A stretch of DNA of 64,000 bases, from the NCBI RefSeq assembly GCF_040802235.1, contig NC_133158.1, positions 11,186,001-11,250,000 of the forward strand. Reading direction: 5' to 3'. Under the pieces are notes generated by a model. It saw only the letters and a program-made list of their open reading frames with translations. It was not told the origin of the DNA and made no database searches. A program made the translations under genes and the position numbers. Below are positions 25,085 through 36,604 of this stretch, piece by piece; within the stretch, counting starts at the first letter, position 1; each line of letters begins with the position of its first letter. The DNA comes from Manis javanica (Eukaryota; Chordata; Mammalia; Pholidota; Manidae).

Positions 25085-25330
25085 CTTCTTTGCTTATCTC
25101 AGTCAATTTGGTATTTCGTTCTTATAGGGGAACCTGCTCACTTTGAACTTCTCCACCTCTCTGCCTTGCCCACACTGTACTCTCTGCTTAGATTGTCTTA
25201 GCCTCCATGTCTGCACATCAAAATCCTACTCAAACACTTAACTCAAATACCAACTCTCCTCTGACGCCTTGAGCTCTGTGTTTCATAGCACTTAGAGATC
25301 TCAGTATCTCAAAGGTCTTAGCTTGCTGGT
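25085..25330 (+). repeat. L2 LINE fragment
   Basis: CTTCTCCACCTCTCTGCC, AAAATCCTACTCAAACACTT and AACTCTCCTCTGACGCCTTG follow the order of the sense L2 3' region. Confidence 0.65.
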
Positions 25331-25404
25331 CCTGGCTTTACTTCGTAGTAGCCAAGGAACCATGGATTAAGTCCCACATAATTTCTCTGAGCCTTACTTT
25401 CTCT

Positions 25405-26290
25405 ACTCACTTGTTCATTCCTTCAGTCAGTCATACTACCTTCTGTATTTTGTGAGCAACTAATATGTTCCAAGCAGTGTTCTTAGTGCTGGAAAATTAG
25501 AGAAAAAGACAGCCTAGGACTCTCCTCTCATAGAAACTATATTTGAGATTGGGAGGGCAGATAATAAATACATAATGAATGGCCTAATATCAAGTAGTGA
25601 TAAATTCTATGAAGAAACACAACAGGGTGTCTAGGAGCATGGAAGCATTGGGAAGGGGGTTAAAGAAGGATGCATAGAGGAAATGACACCTTGATTGGAA
25701 TCTGGGTGACAAAGAAGAGCCTATCCGGAGAAGATGTGGAGAACAATCACTCCCAGCAGGAGAAGGAGCAATGGCCCCAGTATGGAACTTACCTTGGCAC
25801 ATTCAAAGAACAGAAAGGCCAGCAGAGCTGGATCAAAGTGTCATGAAATGAGAGTGACTAGAGATAAATATAAAGTAGGCAGAGCAGTTGCCCAATGCAC
25901 CTGGTAAACTACAGAAAGAATTTTGGATTTTACTCTAAGTAATGGGCCACTGGAGAATTCTAAACAGGGTACTGTCATAATCAGATTCACTTTTAAAATT
26001 ATCACTCTGGTGCTAAGTGCGGACTGAGTAAGGAGTGAACAGTTGAAGCAAGGAGATCATTTAGAAGCCAACATAGTGGTCTAGGTAAGAGATGACAACT
26101 TCTGGAGTTTGGGATAATGCAGGGGAGCTGGAGAAGGGTGGCTGGATTTGGGATATACTTTGGAGGTAGAACTGACAAGATGGACTCGAATTTGGGGGTA
26201 AATAATGGGACAGTATTACTCAGGGATTATTCCTAGGTTTTTGACTTGGGCCAGTGGAAGTGCCATTTAGTGAGTGGAGACCAACTCCAC
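25405..26290 (-). repeat. L2 LINE fragment, antisense, long
   Basis: An antisense L2 about 880 bp long. It starts with the terminal CATTCCTTCAGTCAGTCATA, then GAGCAACTAATATGTTCCAAG. The reverse of the coding region follows: GGATTTTACTCTAAGTAATG, AATCAGATTCACTTTTAAAA, TTATCACTCTGGTGCTAAGT and ATACTTTGGAGGTAGAACTG. Confidence 0.85.
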
Positions 26291-26354
26291 ACTCCTGTAT
26301 TGTCATGACCCAAGCAGTGCCAACCCTTGGGTTTGTGAAATCTATATCTGTGAA

Positions 26355-26565
26355 GGACTAGAGTGCAGTGATTTAAGAATTTGAACTCTGGAGGCACATG
26401 TAGATTTGAATTCTGGCTCTGACACACCTCAGCTGTGTGTGTCTGGGCAAGTTTATCAGCTTCTCTATGACTCAGTTTTCTCAACTGAAAAATGGGCAGT
26501 AGAGAATGGCTGCTATTTTGAGGATTTAACAAGATAACACATTTAAATGCTTAGTATAATTCTTG
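26355..26565 (+). repeat. MIR SINE, sense, nearly full
   Basis: A good MIR in sense orientation: GTGCAGTGATTTAAGAATT, AGATTTGAATTCTGGCTCTG, TCAGCTGTGTGTGTCTGGGC, ACTGAAAAATGGGCAGTAG and a GGATTTAACAAGATAACAC end. Confidence 0.9.
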
Positions 26566-27139
26566 GGACATCATGTATTCAGAAATGCCAAGAGTACCAG
26601 TCATTGCTGTCACTGTTCATTTCCAGTGTGCTTTTCCAGAAGGAGTGTCCAGCTCTTTGGACTTCCAGTGCTCCTGTTGTTTCTCCCTGGTTCTCGCACA
26701 CTCCTTACTGCAGTGGCGTCACCTAGGCTCCTCTCCTTCTCATAATGCCCTGTTACCCCTTAACAAAGCCTGCTTGCCCCATGCCTAGCTCAGTCACAGT
26801 TTTGTCCTTCATTATCAGTTCCATGTGTACAGCTTTAGATGAGGCTAACTTGTATGAGGAGACACTGACTGAACTTGGAGTCAAACATCTCACTCACTAA
26901 CACACAAGCTGGAACTTGCCTGTGACAAGGTAAAATAAATTTTTTAACAAATCTTTCTGAATATGAAAAGCTGAAGTATCAGGAATTTAGGAGAAATTTT
27001 CTTGGGTTAAGGGAAGCTCTATTATTTACCACTGTTAACCACCCTCAGATAGGGGCTGGCAGCACAACCTTGAATTCCAATGAGACCAAAATGGCCCTAC
27101 GAAGAAGGGAGACTTCATTTGCAGTAAATATTAGGGCAA
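26566..27139. other. Unassigned sequence
   Basis: No gene recognised. The short open frames at 26563-26788 overlap one another in two frames and have no family features. Confidence 0.45.
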
Positions 27140-27600
27140 ACTTTATCCTCTTGCTCTAAAATTTTAATTTTTGCAAAGCCTTGAGTCGACATTATTTAAT
27201 ATTACAGACCTAGATTTTTTGGGCAAATTCCCTGTGATGAATTACTTACATGCATAATTTATAATAACTTCTACTGTCATGAAAGAACAAATGGTAATTA
27301 GATGAGGCCTTGGAGATTTTGTCAGTGTGACAGTGAAGTCTTGTCACTGTAGCTAAAGCTCTGCTTACTGAAATCCCAGCTCAGTTCCCACCATGGTTTA
27401 GTGACTGCACTACATCTAAAACAATTAGGCACATTTCTTGGAAGTCAAATGGGGCTTAGAATAAAATTGGAGAGTCTCTGGGTCTCAATTTGAATCTTGG
27501 GTTCAAAATGTAAATTACTTTCTTTGGCTAATTGCCAAGACTGGAGAATGACAGGCAAATTCCTTACCTAATTAGGAAATACTTTTTACTGCTATAAAGT
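27140..27600. promoter_or_regulatory. Candidate conserved non-coding block
   Basis: Repeat-free and AT-rich, with the palindrome CCTAATTAGG at 27567-27576, ATGGTAATTAGATG near 27290 and TGCATAATTTATAATAA near 27253. The composition is like that of developmental enhancers. No direct evidence of function. Confidence 0.25.
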
Positions 27601-28749
27601 CTCCAGATTTAAAATTAGACTGGTTGTCAACCTATGGGAATTGGATGAGTCATGCAGAATTCTAATACAAAAGATTCTGGATCTTGGCTTCTATATTTAG
27701 CTTCACTCAAATTCATTCTTTTTTATTTTTACATGCATACAACCCAACTTAGCAACTGGTAATTACTGGATAGGATAAGAGACATCCAGGGTTTTTCTTA
27801 GACTGCAAGAAGAACCTTGTCTATAGAATTATTTTTCTCAGTTAATGAGTTCTAATGAGATCAAAAACTTGAGTTCGACACTTTGAATGACTGACAGGTT
27901 CACATGAAAAAAGACTGAGACTTCATGACCATTCACAGCCCCTCAATCTGTCATTTTGAAATCCACGCCCTTTGTATGGCAGTTCAAATCCTTTTTAGAG
28001 AGATTAAAGTACCTTAACAATTTAGAAATATTTTTGTGACATAACTACTAGGTGGAGGAAATTCATTGCACATGTCTTGGTTACAATAATGGCTTTTTAG
28101 CTTTATGTTTACATAAGAAGGATCATGTATTTTAGGTGAAACTGAGGTGATCTTACATTCTATTACAGAATAGATGGTAAATGTACTCAGGTATGAACAT
28201 ACATAATAAAATTTCTCCAAAGAGCCAAGCATATACTGTTACATTAAAAGCATGATTTAGAATTATTTAGGGTGTTTTATGAAGAGCCTCCTTAATCATT
28301 ATACTCCTTATTTGTACTTCACAGTAAGGTAAGCTAAGATTTAAAGGCAACAGTATGATTATCATCATCAAATAAGGAGATGTGCAGGCCACGACAATAA
28401 TGCCAGCATATGATATAGTCTTTATGAAAGTTCTAAATGGGAAAATATACAATAGTTATTTGTATTCCAATCCCAACATATTTTTTAAATGCATCAATCT
28501 TGACTACATAGACAAACTGCATGAAAAATTCATAAGGACTCTTTTTATCAACAGGGCCTGTTCTCCTGATTCTAACCTAATTATTTTACTCACAGATAGT
28601 AAGCATTTCCCACCATAAAGAGAGGCTCACATGTCTGCAACAAAAATCTCAAACTTTGTGGCATCATACAGAGCAAAATGGAAATAATCCTAAGATTGAG
28701 GGGCATGGATAGGAATTCCTTAAGGCCATCTCAGCTTCAGATTGAGAGA
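27601..28749. other. Unassigned sequence
   Basis: No gene or repeat recognised. The small open frames at 28014-28618 look like chance. Confidence 0.45.
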
Positions 28750-28765
28750 CCAAATTTTCATTCTT
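28750..28765. repeat. L1 target-site duplication, left copy
   Basis: CCAAATTTTCATTCTT is identical to 34800-34815. It directly borders the L1 poly(A) side (T-rich on the + strand). Confidence 0.95.
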
Positions 28766-29133
28766 CATTTTTTTATTTTATTTTTATTTTATTTTTATTT
28801 TGGTATCATTAATCTACAATTACATGAAGGACATTATGTTTACTAGGCTCCCCCCTTCACCAAGTCCCCCCCACATCCCCGTTCACAGTCACTGTCCATC
28901 AACATAGTAAGATGCTGTAAAATCACTACTTGTCTTCTCTGTGTTGCACAGCCCTCCCCGTGCCCCCCACCAACACTATACATGCTAATCATAATGCCCC
29001 CTTTCTTTTCTTCCTGCCCTTATCCCTCCCTTCCCACCCGTTCTCCCAAGTCCCTTTCCCTTTGGTAACTATTAGTCCATTCTTGGGTTCTGTGCTTCTG
29101 CTGCTGTTTTGTTCCTTCAGTTTTCTTTTGTTC
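28766..29133 (-). other. L1 3' UTR and A-rich tail
   Basis: On the sense strand this follows the ORF2 stop at 29134. It contains a G/A-rich stretch and ends in AAAATAAAAATAAAATAAAA-like repeats next to the target-site duplication. It also carries the antisense of several C-rich runs (28851-28880). Confidence 0.85.
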
Positions 29134-32100
29134 TTATACTCCACATATGAGTGAAATCATTTGGTACTTGTCTTTCTCCGCCTGGATTATTTCACGGAGC
29201 ATAATACTCTCCAGCTCCATCCATGTTACTGCAAATGGTAGGATTTTTCCTCTTCTTATGGCTGAGTAGTATTCCATTGTGTATATGTACCACATCATCT
29301 TTATCCATTCATCTACCGATGGACATTTAGGTTGCTTCCAATTCTTGGCTATTGTAAATAGCGCTGCGATAAACATAGGGGTGCATCTGTCTTTCTCAAA
29401 CTTGATTGCTGCGTTCTTAGGGTAAATTCCTAGGAGTGGAATTCCTGGGTCAAATGGTAGGTCTGTTTTGAGCATTTTGATGAACCTTCATACTGCTTTC
29501 CACAATGGTTGAACTAATTTACATTCCCACCAGCAGTGTAGGAGGGTTCTCCTTTCTCCACAAACTCGCCAACATTTGTCGTTGTTTGTCTTTTGGATGG
29601 TAGCCATCCTTACTGGTGTGAGATGATATCTCATTGTGGTTTTAATTTGCATTTCTCTGATGACAAGCGATGTGGAGCATCTTTTCATGTGTCTGTTGGC
29701 CATCTGAATTTCTTCTTTAGAGAACTGTCTATTCAGCTCCTCTGCCCATTTTTTAATTGGATTATTTGCTTTTTGTTTGTTGAGGTGTGTGAGTTCTTTA
29801 TATATTTTGGATGTCAAGCCTTTATGGGATCTGTCATTTTCAAATATGTTCTCCCATACTGTAGGATACCTTTTTATTCTATTGATGGTGTCCTTTGCTG
29901 TACAGAAGCTTTTCAGCTTGATATAGTCCCATTTGTTCATTTTTGCTTTTGTTTCCCTTGCCCGGGGAGATATGTTTAAGAAGAGGTCACTCATGTTTAT
30001 GTCTAAGAGATTTTTGCCTATGTTTTTTTCTAAGAGTTTTATGGTTTCATGACTTACATTCAAGTCTTTGATCCATTTCGAGTTTACTTTTGTGTATGGG
30101 GTTAGACAGTGATCCAGTTTCATTCTCTTACATGTAGCTGTCCAGTTTTGCCAGCACCATCTGTTGAAGAGACTGTCATCTCCCCATTGTATGTCCATGG
30201 CCCCCGTTATCGAATATTAGTTGACCATATATATTTGGGTTAATGTTTGGAGTCTCTATTCTGTTCCATTGGTCTGTGGCTCTGTTCTGTGCCAGTACCA
30301 AATTGTCTTGATTACTGTGGCTTTGTAGTAGAGCTTGAAGTTGGGGAGTGAGATCCCCCTCCCCACTTTATTCTTCCTTCTCAGGATTGCTTTAGCTATT
30401 TGGGGTCTTTGGTGTTTCCATATGAATTTTTGAACTATTTGTTCCAGTTCATTGAAGAAAGCTGTTGGTAAATTGATAGGGATTGCATCCAATCTGTATA
30501 TTGCTTTGGGCAGGATGGCCATTTTGACGATATTAATTCTTCCTAGCCAAGAGCATGGGATGAGTTTCCATTTGTTAGTGACCTCTAAGAGTGTCTTATA
30601 GTTTTCAGGGTATAGGTCTTGCACTTCCTTGGTTAGGTTTATTCCTAGGTATTTTATTCTTTTTGATGCTATTGTGAATGGAATTGTTTTCCTGATTTCT
30701 CTCTCTGCTACTTCATTGTTAGTGTATAGGAAAGCCACAGATTTCTGTGTGTTTTAATTTTGTATCCTGCAACTTTGCTGAATTCCAGTATTAGTTCTGG
30801 TAGTTTCGGAGTGGAGTCTTTAGGGTTTTTTATGTACAATTTCATGTCATTTGCAAATAGTGACAGTTTAACTTCTTGTTTACCAATCTGGATTCCTTGT
30901 ATTTCTTTTTTTTAGTCTAATTGCCGTGGCTAGGATCTCCAGTACTATGTTGAATAACAGTGCGGAGAGTGGGCATCCCTGTCTTGTTCCCGATGTTAGA
31001 GGAAAAGCTTTCAGCTTCTCACTGTTTAGTATGATGTTGGCTGTGGGTTTATCATATATGGCCTTTATTATGTTGAGGTACTTGCCCTCTATACCCATTT
31101 TGTTGAGAGTTTTTATCATGAATGGATGTTGAATTTTATCAAATGCTTTTTCAGCATCTATGGAGATTATCATGTGGTTTTGTCTTTCTTTTTGTTGATG
31201 TGGTGGATGATGTTGATGGATTTTCGGATGTTGTACCATCCTTGCATCCCTGGGATGAATCCCACTTGGTCATGGTGTATGATCCTTTTGATGTATTTTT
31301 GAATTTGGTTTGCTAATATTTTGTTGAGTATTTTTGCATCTATGTTCATCAGTGATATTGGTCTGTAGTTTTCTTTTTTGGTGGGGTCTTTGCCTGGTTT
31401 TGGTATTAGGGTGATGTTGGCTTCATAGAATGAGTCTGGGAGTATTCCCTCCTCTTCTATTTTTTGGAAAACTTTAAGGAGAATGGGTATTATGTCTTCT
31501 CTGTATGTCTGATAAAATTTCGAGGTAAATCCATCTGGCCCAGGGTTTTTTTTCTTGGGTAGTTTTTTGATTACTGCTTCAATTTCGTTGTTGGTAATTG
31601 GTCTGTTTAGATTTTCTGTTTCTTTCTGGGTCAGTCTTGGAATGTTGTATTTTTCTAGGAAGTTGTCCATTTCTCCTAGGTTTCCCAGCTTGTTAGCATA
31701 TAGGTTTTCACAGTACTCTGTAATAATTCTTTGTATTTCTGCGGGGTCCGTCGTGATTTTTCCTTTCTCGTTTCTGATTCTGTTGATTTGTGTTGACTCT
31801 CTTTTCCTCTTAATAAGTCTGCTAGAGGCTTATCTATTTTGTTTATTTTCTCGAAGAACCAGCTCCTGGTCTCACTGATTTTTGCTATTGTTTTATTCTT
31901 CTCAATTTTATTTATTTCTTCTCTGATCTTTATTATGTCCCTCCTTCTGCTGACCTTAGGCCTCTTTTGTTCTTCTTTTTCCAATTTCGATAATTGTGAT
32001 GTTAGACCATTCATTTGGGATTGTTCTTCCTTCTTTAAATATGCCTGGATTGCTATATACTTTCCTCTTAAGGCTGCTTTTGCTGTATCCCACAGTAGTT

Positions 32101-32965
32101 GGGGCTTTGTGTTGTTGTTGTCGTTTGTTTCCATATATTGCTGGATCTCCATTTTGATTTGGTCATTGATCCATTTATTATTTAGGAGTGTGTTGTTAAG
32201 CCTCCATGTGTTTGTGAGCCTTTTTGCTTTCTTTGTAAAGTTTATTTCTAGTTTTATGCCTTTGTGGTCTGAAAAATTGGTTGGTAGGATTTCAATCTTT
32301 TGGAATTTACTGAGGCTCTTTTTGTGGCCTAGTATGTGGTCTATTCAGGAGAATGTTCCATGTGCACCTGAGAAGAATGTGTATCCTGTTGCTTTTGGAT
32401 GTAGAGTTCTGTAGATGACTATTAGGTCCATCTGTTCTAGTGTGTTGTTCAGTGCCTCTGTGTCCTTACTTATTTTCTGTCTGGTGGATCTGTCCTTTGG
32501 TTTGAGTGATATGTTGAAGCCTCCCAGAATGAATGTGTTGCATTCTATTTCCTTCTGTATTTCTGTTTGTATTTGTTTCACATATGTTGGTGCTCCTGTA
32601 TTGGGTGCATATATATTTATAACGGTTATATCCTCTTGTTGGACTGAGCCCTTTATCATTATGTAATGTCCTTCTTTATCTTTTGTTACTTTCTTTATTT
32701 TGAAGTCCATTTCTTTGGATACTAGTATTGCAACACCTTTTTTCTCTCTGTTGTTTGCATGAAATATCTTTTTCCATCCCTTGACTTTAAGTCTGTGCAT
32801 GTCTTTGGGTTTGAGGTGAGTCTCTTGTAAGCAGCATATGGATGGGTCTTGCTTTTTTATCCATTCTATTACTCTGTGTGTTTTGATTGGTGCATTCAGC
32901 CCATTTACATTTAGGGTGATTATGGAAAGGTATGTCTTATTGCCATTGCAGATTTTAAGTTTGTG
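29134..32965 (-). pseudogene. L1 ORF2 remnant: endonuclease and reverse transcriptase
   Basis: ORF2p nicks target DNA and copies L1 RNA into it. In sense order the copy shows ITLNVNGLN (about 32905), LQETH, HYIMIKGS and NIYAPNTGAP of the apurinic-type endonuclease, then SDHKGIK near 32268. Next come the reverse transcriptase blocks [38 protein letters not shown] and TRQGCPLS. The C-terminal region keeps a complete C-X3-C-X7-H-X4-C set ([18 protein letters not shown]) near 29540. Breaks: an in-frame TGA at 32345-32347, frame changes near 31755, 31190 and 30885 (the last two in A-runs), and further changes between 30256 and 29475. The endonuclease GDFN motif reads GGFN at 32513-32521 and the polymerase FADD motif reads FAND at 30846-30857. 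The start codon is unclear. The product cannot be functional. Confidence 0.95.
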
Positions 32966-33093
32966 GTTACCAAAGGTTCTGGGTTAGCTTCTTTACTATC
33001 TTACTGTCTAACTTAACTCGCTTATTGAGCTATTATAAACACAGTCTGATGATTCTTTATTTCTCTCCCTTCTTATTCCTCCTCCTCCCTTCT

Positions 33094-33987
33094 TCATATG
33101 TTGGGTGTTTTGTTCTGTGCTCTTTTTAGGAGTGCTCCCATCTAGAGCAGTCCCTGTAAGATGCCCTGTAGAGGTGGTTTGTGGGAGGCAAATTCCCTCA
33201 ACTTTTACTTGTCTGGGAATTGTTTAATCCCTCCTTCATATTTAAATGATAATCGTGCTGGTACAGTAGTCTTGGTTCGAGGCCCTTCTGTTTCATTGCA
33301 TTAAGTATATCATGCCATTCTCTTCTGGCTTGTAGGGTTTCTGTTGAGAAGTCTGATGATAGCCTGATGGTGACCTTTTTTTTTCTCTCTGGCTGCCTTT
33401 AATACTTTGTCCTTGTCTTTGATCTTTGCCATTTTAATTATTATGTGTCTTGGTGTTGCCCTCCTTGGATCCCTTGTCATGGGAGTTCATGTGTACCTCT
33501 GTGGTCTGAGAGGCTATTTCCTCCCCTAGTTTGGGGAAGTTTTCAGCAATTATTTCTTCAAAGACACTTTCTATCCCTTTTTCTCTCTCTTCTTCTTCTG
33601 GTACCCCTATAATGCGGATATTGTTCCGTTTCGATTGGTCACTCAGTTCTCTTAAAATTCTTTCATTCCTGGAGATCCTTTTATCTCTCTCTGCATCAGC
33701 TTCTCTGCGTTCCTGTTCTCTGTTTTCTAGTCCATTAATGGTCTCTTGCATCTCGTCCATTCTGTTTTGAAGCCCTCCCAGAGCTTGTTTTATTTCTGTA
33801 TTCTCCCTCCTTAGTTCTTGCATATTTCTCTGCAAGCCCATCAGCATGGTTATGAGTTTTGTTTTGAATTCTTTTTCAGGAAGACAGGTTAAATCTATCT
33901 CCCTGGGTTCCTTTTCAGGGGAAGATGTAGCAGATGTCAAAGCTGTCTGGGTTAGTTTGTCTGGATCAAATTTTTTTGCCTTTTCAT
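33094..33987 (-). pseudogene. L1 ORF1 remnant: RNA-binding coiled-coil protein
   Basis: ORF1p is the trimeric RNA chaperone that packages L1 RNA. In sense order it has a charged N-terminus, a heptad-rich coiled coil (ELRRENTEIKQALGGLQNRM onwards, about 33805-33680), the KRNNIRIIGVPEEE start of the RRM-like domain near 33630, and a C-terminal domain with LQARREWHDI (about 33320) and ARLSFKYEGGIKQF (about 33240). The natural ATG is probably at 33985-33987, followed by MKRQK. An A-run of seven appears one base short, so the frame meets TAA after 11 codons. Downstream, a frame change near 33380 (T-run on +) and a TAA in place of a CAA codon at 33205-33207 also break it. An open frame of 291 codons (33434-34309) reads through part of the 5' UTR and is not the native protein. 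Confidence 0.9.
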
Positions 33988-34799
33988 GTTGATAGGTGCA
34001 GTTGTGAGCTATTGGCTTTCTGTCAGCTGGGAGAGTTAAGGCTTTCCACTTGCTCCTGGCCTCTTTACTGGGACAGCTGTGACCCCTAGTGGCTTGTGTT
34101 GGGCAATTGCGTGTAGACTGGGTCTCTGTATCTTGCCCGGCCGGTATTGAGGAAGCTCCCTTGCTGTGGGCATGGCCAGCCTCAGGCTGCTGCTCTGCTA
34201 TGGCGGGGCCCCGGAGGGGTAATGGACGGGGGGCTGTTTGGCTGTTAACCTCTGTGAGGGGTCTCAGAGCTGTTGCCCAGGGGGTTAGTGCGCCTGGAGT
34301 TCCCTGCAATTTCCAGCTGCTGGACTGTGACCCAGGATGCTTCCGTCCAGCTGTGGTGTCCCTGTCCCCTTAAGACTTTCAAAAAGCACTCGCTTTTCTT
34401 TGTCACAGGGGCACCAGCTTTGGGACCAGCTCAAAGATCTTGCTGCCCTGTTTCCCTAGGTTCCAGCACCCCATGCATGCACTCTGTCTGTGATCTGGTG
34501 CAGATGGCTGGGGCTGGGTGATTAGCAGTCCTGGGCTCCCTCTCCCTCCCCACTCCGACTCCTCTCCCCCCCTGGGAGCTGGGGTGAGGGGTGCTTGGGT
34601 CCCGCTGGGCCGGGGCATGTATCTTACCCCTTTCACCAGGCGCTGGGTTCTCGCAGGTGTGGATGTAGTCTGGCTGTTGTCCTGTGTCTTCTGGTCTCTC
34701 TTTTAGGATTAGTTGTATTTGTTGTATTTTCAAAAATATATATGTTTTTGGGAGGAGATTCCCACTGTCCTACTCATGCTACCATCTTGGCTCTGCCCC
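33988..34799 (-). promoter_or_regulatory. L1 5' UTR with internal promoter
   Basis: About 810 bp between the L1 5' end and the probable ORF1 start. It is richer in CpG and GC than the surrounding DNA (for example 34135-34230), as expected for the internal promoter region of L1. The sense-strand start contains the CCAAGATGG motif, which resembles a YY1 site near +10 to +20 as in human L1. Promoter function in this family is known; activity of this copy is not shown. Confidence 0.7.
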
Positions 34800-34815
34800 C
34801 CAAATTTTCATTCTT
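34800..34815. repeat. L1 target-site duplication, right copy
   Basis: CCAAATTTTCATTCTT, identical to 28750-28765. It borders the L1 5' end. The sense-strand nick context is ACTC/AAGA, a weak match to the L1 endonuclease preference. Confidence 0.95.
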
Positions 34816-35439
34816 GAGTCAAAGGAATATGCTGTTTGCTCTTCAAGCATATTTTATGTTGCCTATCCACTTAGAAGATTGGGACTAACATTCTTGGACA
34901 CACTTAGATTTTGGAACAAAAGCTGTTTTACTGAACAAGTATTAGCAATTAAACTCTCTCTCCTGAGCCATGGAGTGAACCAGGATGAATAGCAAGGAAG
35001 GGTTTTAAGAAAGAAAGACATGAAAAATATGTACTGGAATAGATAAAATCAATCCCATATTAAATCACTGAATACTCTCTTTACTTGGAAACATAGTCCA
35101 ATGACTAAGAAGCCTTATAGACCTTAGTCTCTAAGCTTTACCATGTAGCACATTTCATCTAAAAAATGTCCAGCCTCTCATTGACAAAGACGTTTGATGC
35201 TTTCATTCAGTTACTTCCTCTTCCCTACAGATGTTTATGTCCTTAAAATTTCCGGTCTTTAAAACTTTTCTGAGATTACTCAACTAGCCAGAAGGAATCC
35301 TTTTCCAACAAAATTCTTTTTCCCCAACACTCAGTTTCTGGTGCTTACTGCTAACTTTACTGCCTACCTCTTCTCATTCTCATGGCCCTTTCAACAAATC
35401 CCAGTGTCTTTAGGCAGACCAGCAAGGTTTTCAGGCCTG
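34816..35439. other. Unassigned sequence
   Basis: Right flank of the L1. Nothing recognised. Confidence 0.45.
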
Positions 35440-35615
35440 CTACTTAGATTTCAGATTAACCTGGCTCCAAATACTGGCCCTGTCATATGGATCTATGTAA
35501 ATTACTTTTAATCTCTGTGCTTTAATTTCTTTATCAGCAAAAAAGGTAATAATAATAAATGGCCTACCTCAGCCTTTAAACATTAAGATCTGCCTGATAA
35601 ATATTACCTGTTTTT
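35440..35615 (+). repeat. MIR SINE, sense, decayed
   Basis: ACCTGGCTCCAAATACTGGC, TAAATTACTTTTAATCTCTG, TGCTTTAATTTCTTTATCAG and TAATAATAATAAATGGCCTA follow MIR order. Confidence 0.7.
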
Positions 35616-35694
35616 TAAATTTTTTATTATTTTTAGACACTTCCTTTCCCTATCCAAAATAGCACATTATAGTGGAACATATAATAATAACATA

Positions 35695-35915
35695 TAATAA
35701 TAAAGTTCACTGAGCCTTTGCTACATACTAGGCAATATATTCTAAGTGTACTATGTGTATTAATTCACTTAATTTTTATAACTCTTTTAAGTGTGTTCTA
35801 TTATTATACACATTTATAGATCAGGAAAATGAACCTCAGGTAAGTTAAAAACTTGTCCAAGTTCACATAGTAAGTAAATGTACAGGCAAAAATTAAGTCC
35901 AGGCGGTCTGAAAAC
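35695..35915 (-). repeat. MIR SINE, antisense
   Basis: TTCACTGAGCCTTTGCTACA, GTATTAATTCACTTAATTTT, ATAGATCAGGAAAATGAACC and AACTTGTCCAAGTTCACATA. A clear antisense MIR. Confidence 0.88.
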
Positions 35916-35934
35916 TACCATAAAATAATAGTCA

Positions 35935-36125
35935 TGAAGTTTCAGACTAGAAATCAGCAGATTTGGGGTCAAGTCCAGGTTGGTCACTTGTAAACTGAGT
36001 TACCTTCAATAATTCACTTCATCTCTCTGTACTTCAGATTCCTCATCTCTTAAATGAGCGTGTTTGTTCCCTACAAGATATGCTAAGGATTAAATCTGGG
36101 CAGTTTGGAGTACTTAGATGGCTCT
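35935..36125 (+). repeat. MIR SINE, sense
   Basis: GATTTGGGGTCAAGTCCAGG, TCACTTCATCTCTCTGTACT, CAGATTCCTCATCTCTTAAA and AAGGATTAAATCTGGGCAG. Confidence 0.75.
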
Positions 36126-36604
36126 GACAAGAGTTGATTATTACTATTAATTTCAAGTGATGTTTGTGAGGTGTTTTCCAGAAGAGCTATTTAAATGTAG
36201 ATCTACTGCTGCTCAGATTCCCAAAGGGACTTGGTCACTGCAAGGAACTGAGAAATGAATCCCCATTATAATCTTCTTAGCTCTCACAAGTTTAGGGTGC
36301 TGTGTCTTCTTTGTTAATGACATAGTATTTGGGGAGATTCCTTCACTGTTCAACTCAATAACAAGGACTCTAAGGACTAAGCTTCCTGAGAGCAGATCAT
36401 TTCACTTGAGCCAAGATCTCTGACTACTAGAAAAAAATAATCTAAGATTTGCTTGCTTAGTTGTGCTGAAAGTCAAGATTATGAACAAGGTCTTTCTTTG
36501 GGAAAGTGATTTATAAATCACTACAGCTAGAATGATATATTCACCATCAAAATCAGAGTGAACCATCTCTTCAATGTGGTTGTTGTTCTGGAGATAAAAT
36601 CCCA
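36126..36604. other. Unassigned sequence
   Basis: Nothing recognised. Confidence 0.4.

Larger units (their letters stand above)
28766..34799 (-). mobile_element. Full-length young L1 LINE, inactivated
   Basis: About 6.03 kb on the - strand. In sense order it has a 5' UTR starting GGGGGCAGAGCCAAGATGG (34799), an ORF1 remnant, a spacer, an ORF2 remnant, a 3' UTR and a tail of A-rich AAAAT repeats. A perfect 16 bp target-site duplication flanks it, so the insertion is complete and relatively recent. Both reading frames are broken, and two catalytic residues of ORF2 are changed. The order and domain content are those of a normal mammalian L1. The subfamily was not identified. Confidence 0.97.

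Noticed and set aside
29593-29979. 128-codon + strand open frame
   Set aside because: Antisense shadow of L1 ORF2. The same applies to other + strand frames between 29.5 and 34.9 kb.
33434-34309. 291-codon open frame as a novel host protein
   Set aside because: It is L1 5' UTR sequence read through into the ORF1 coiled coil. The downstream frame is broken.
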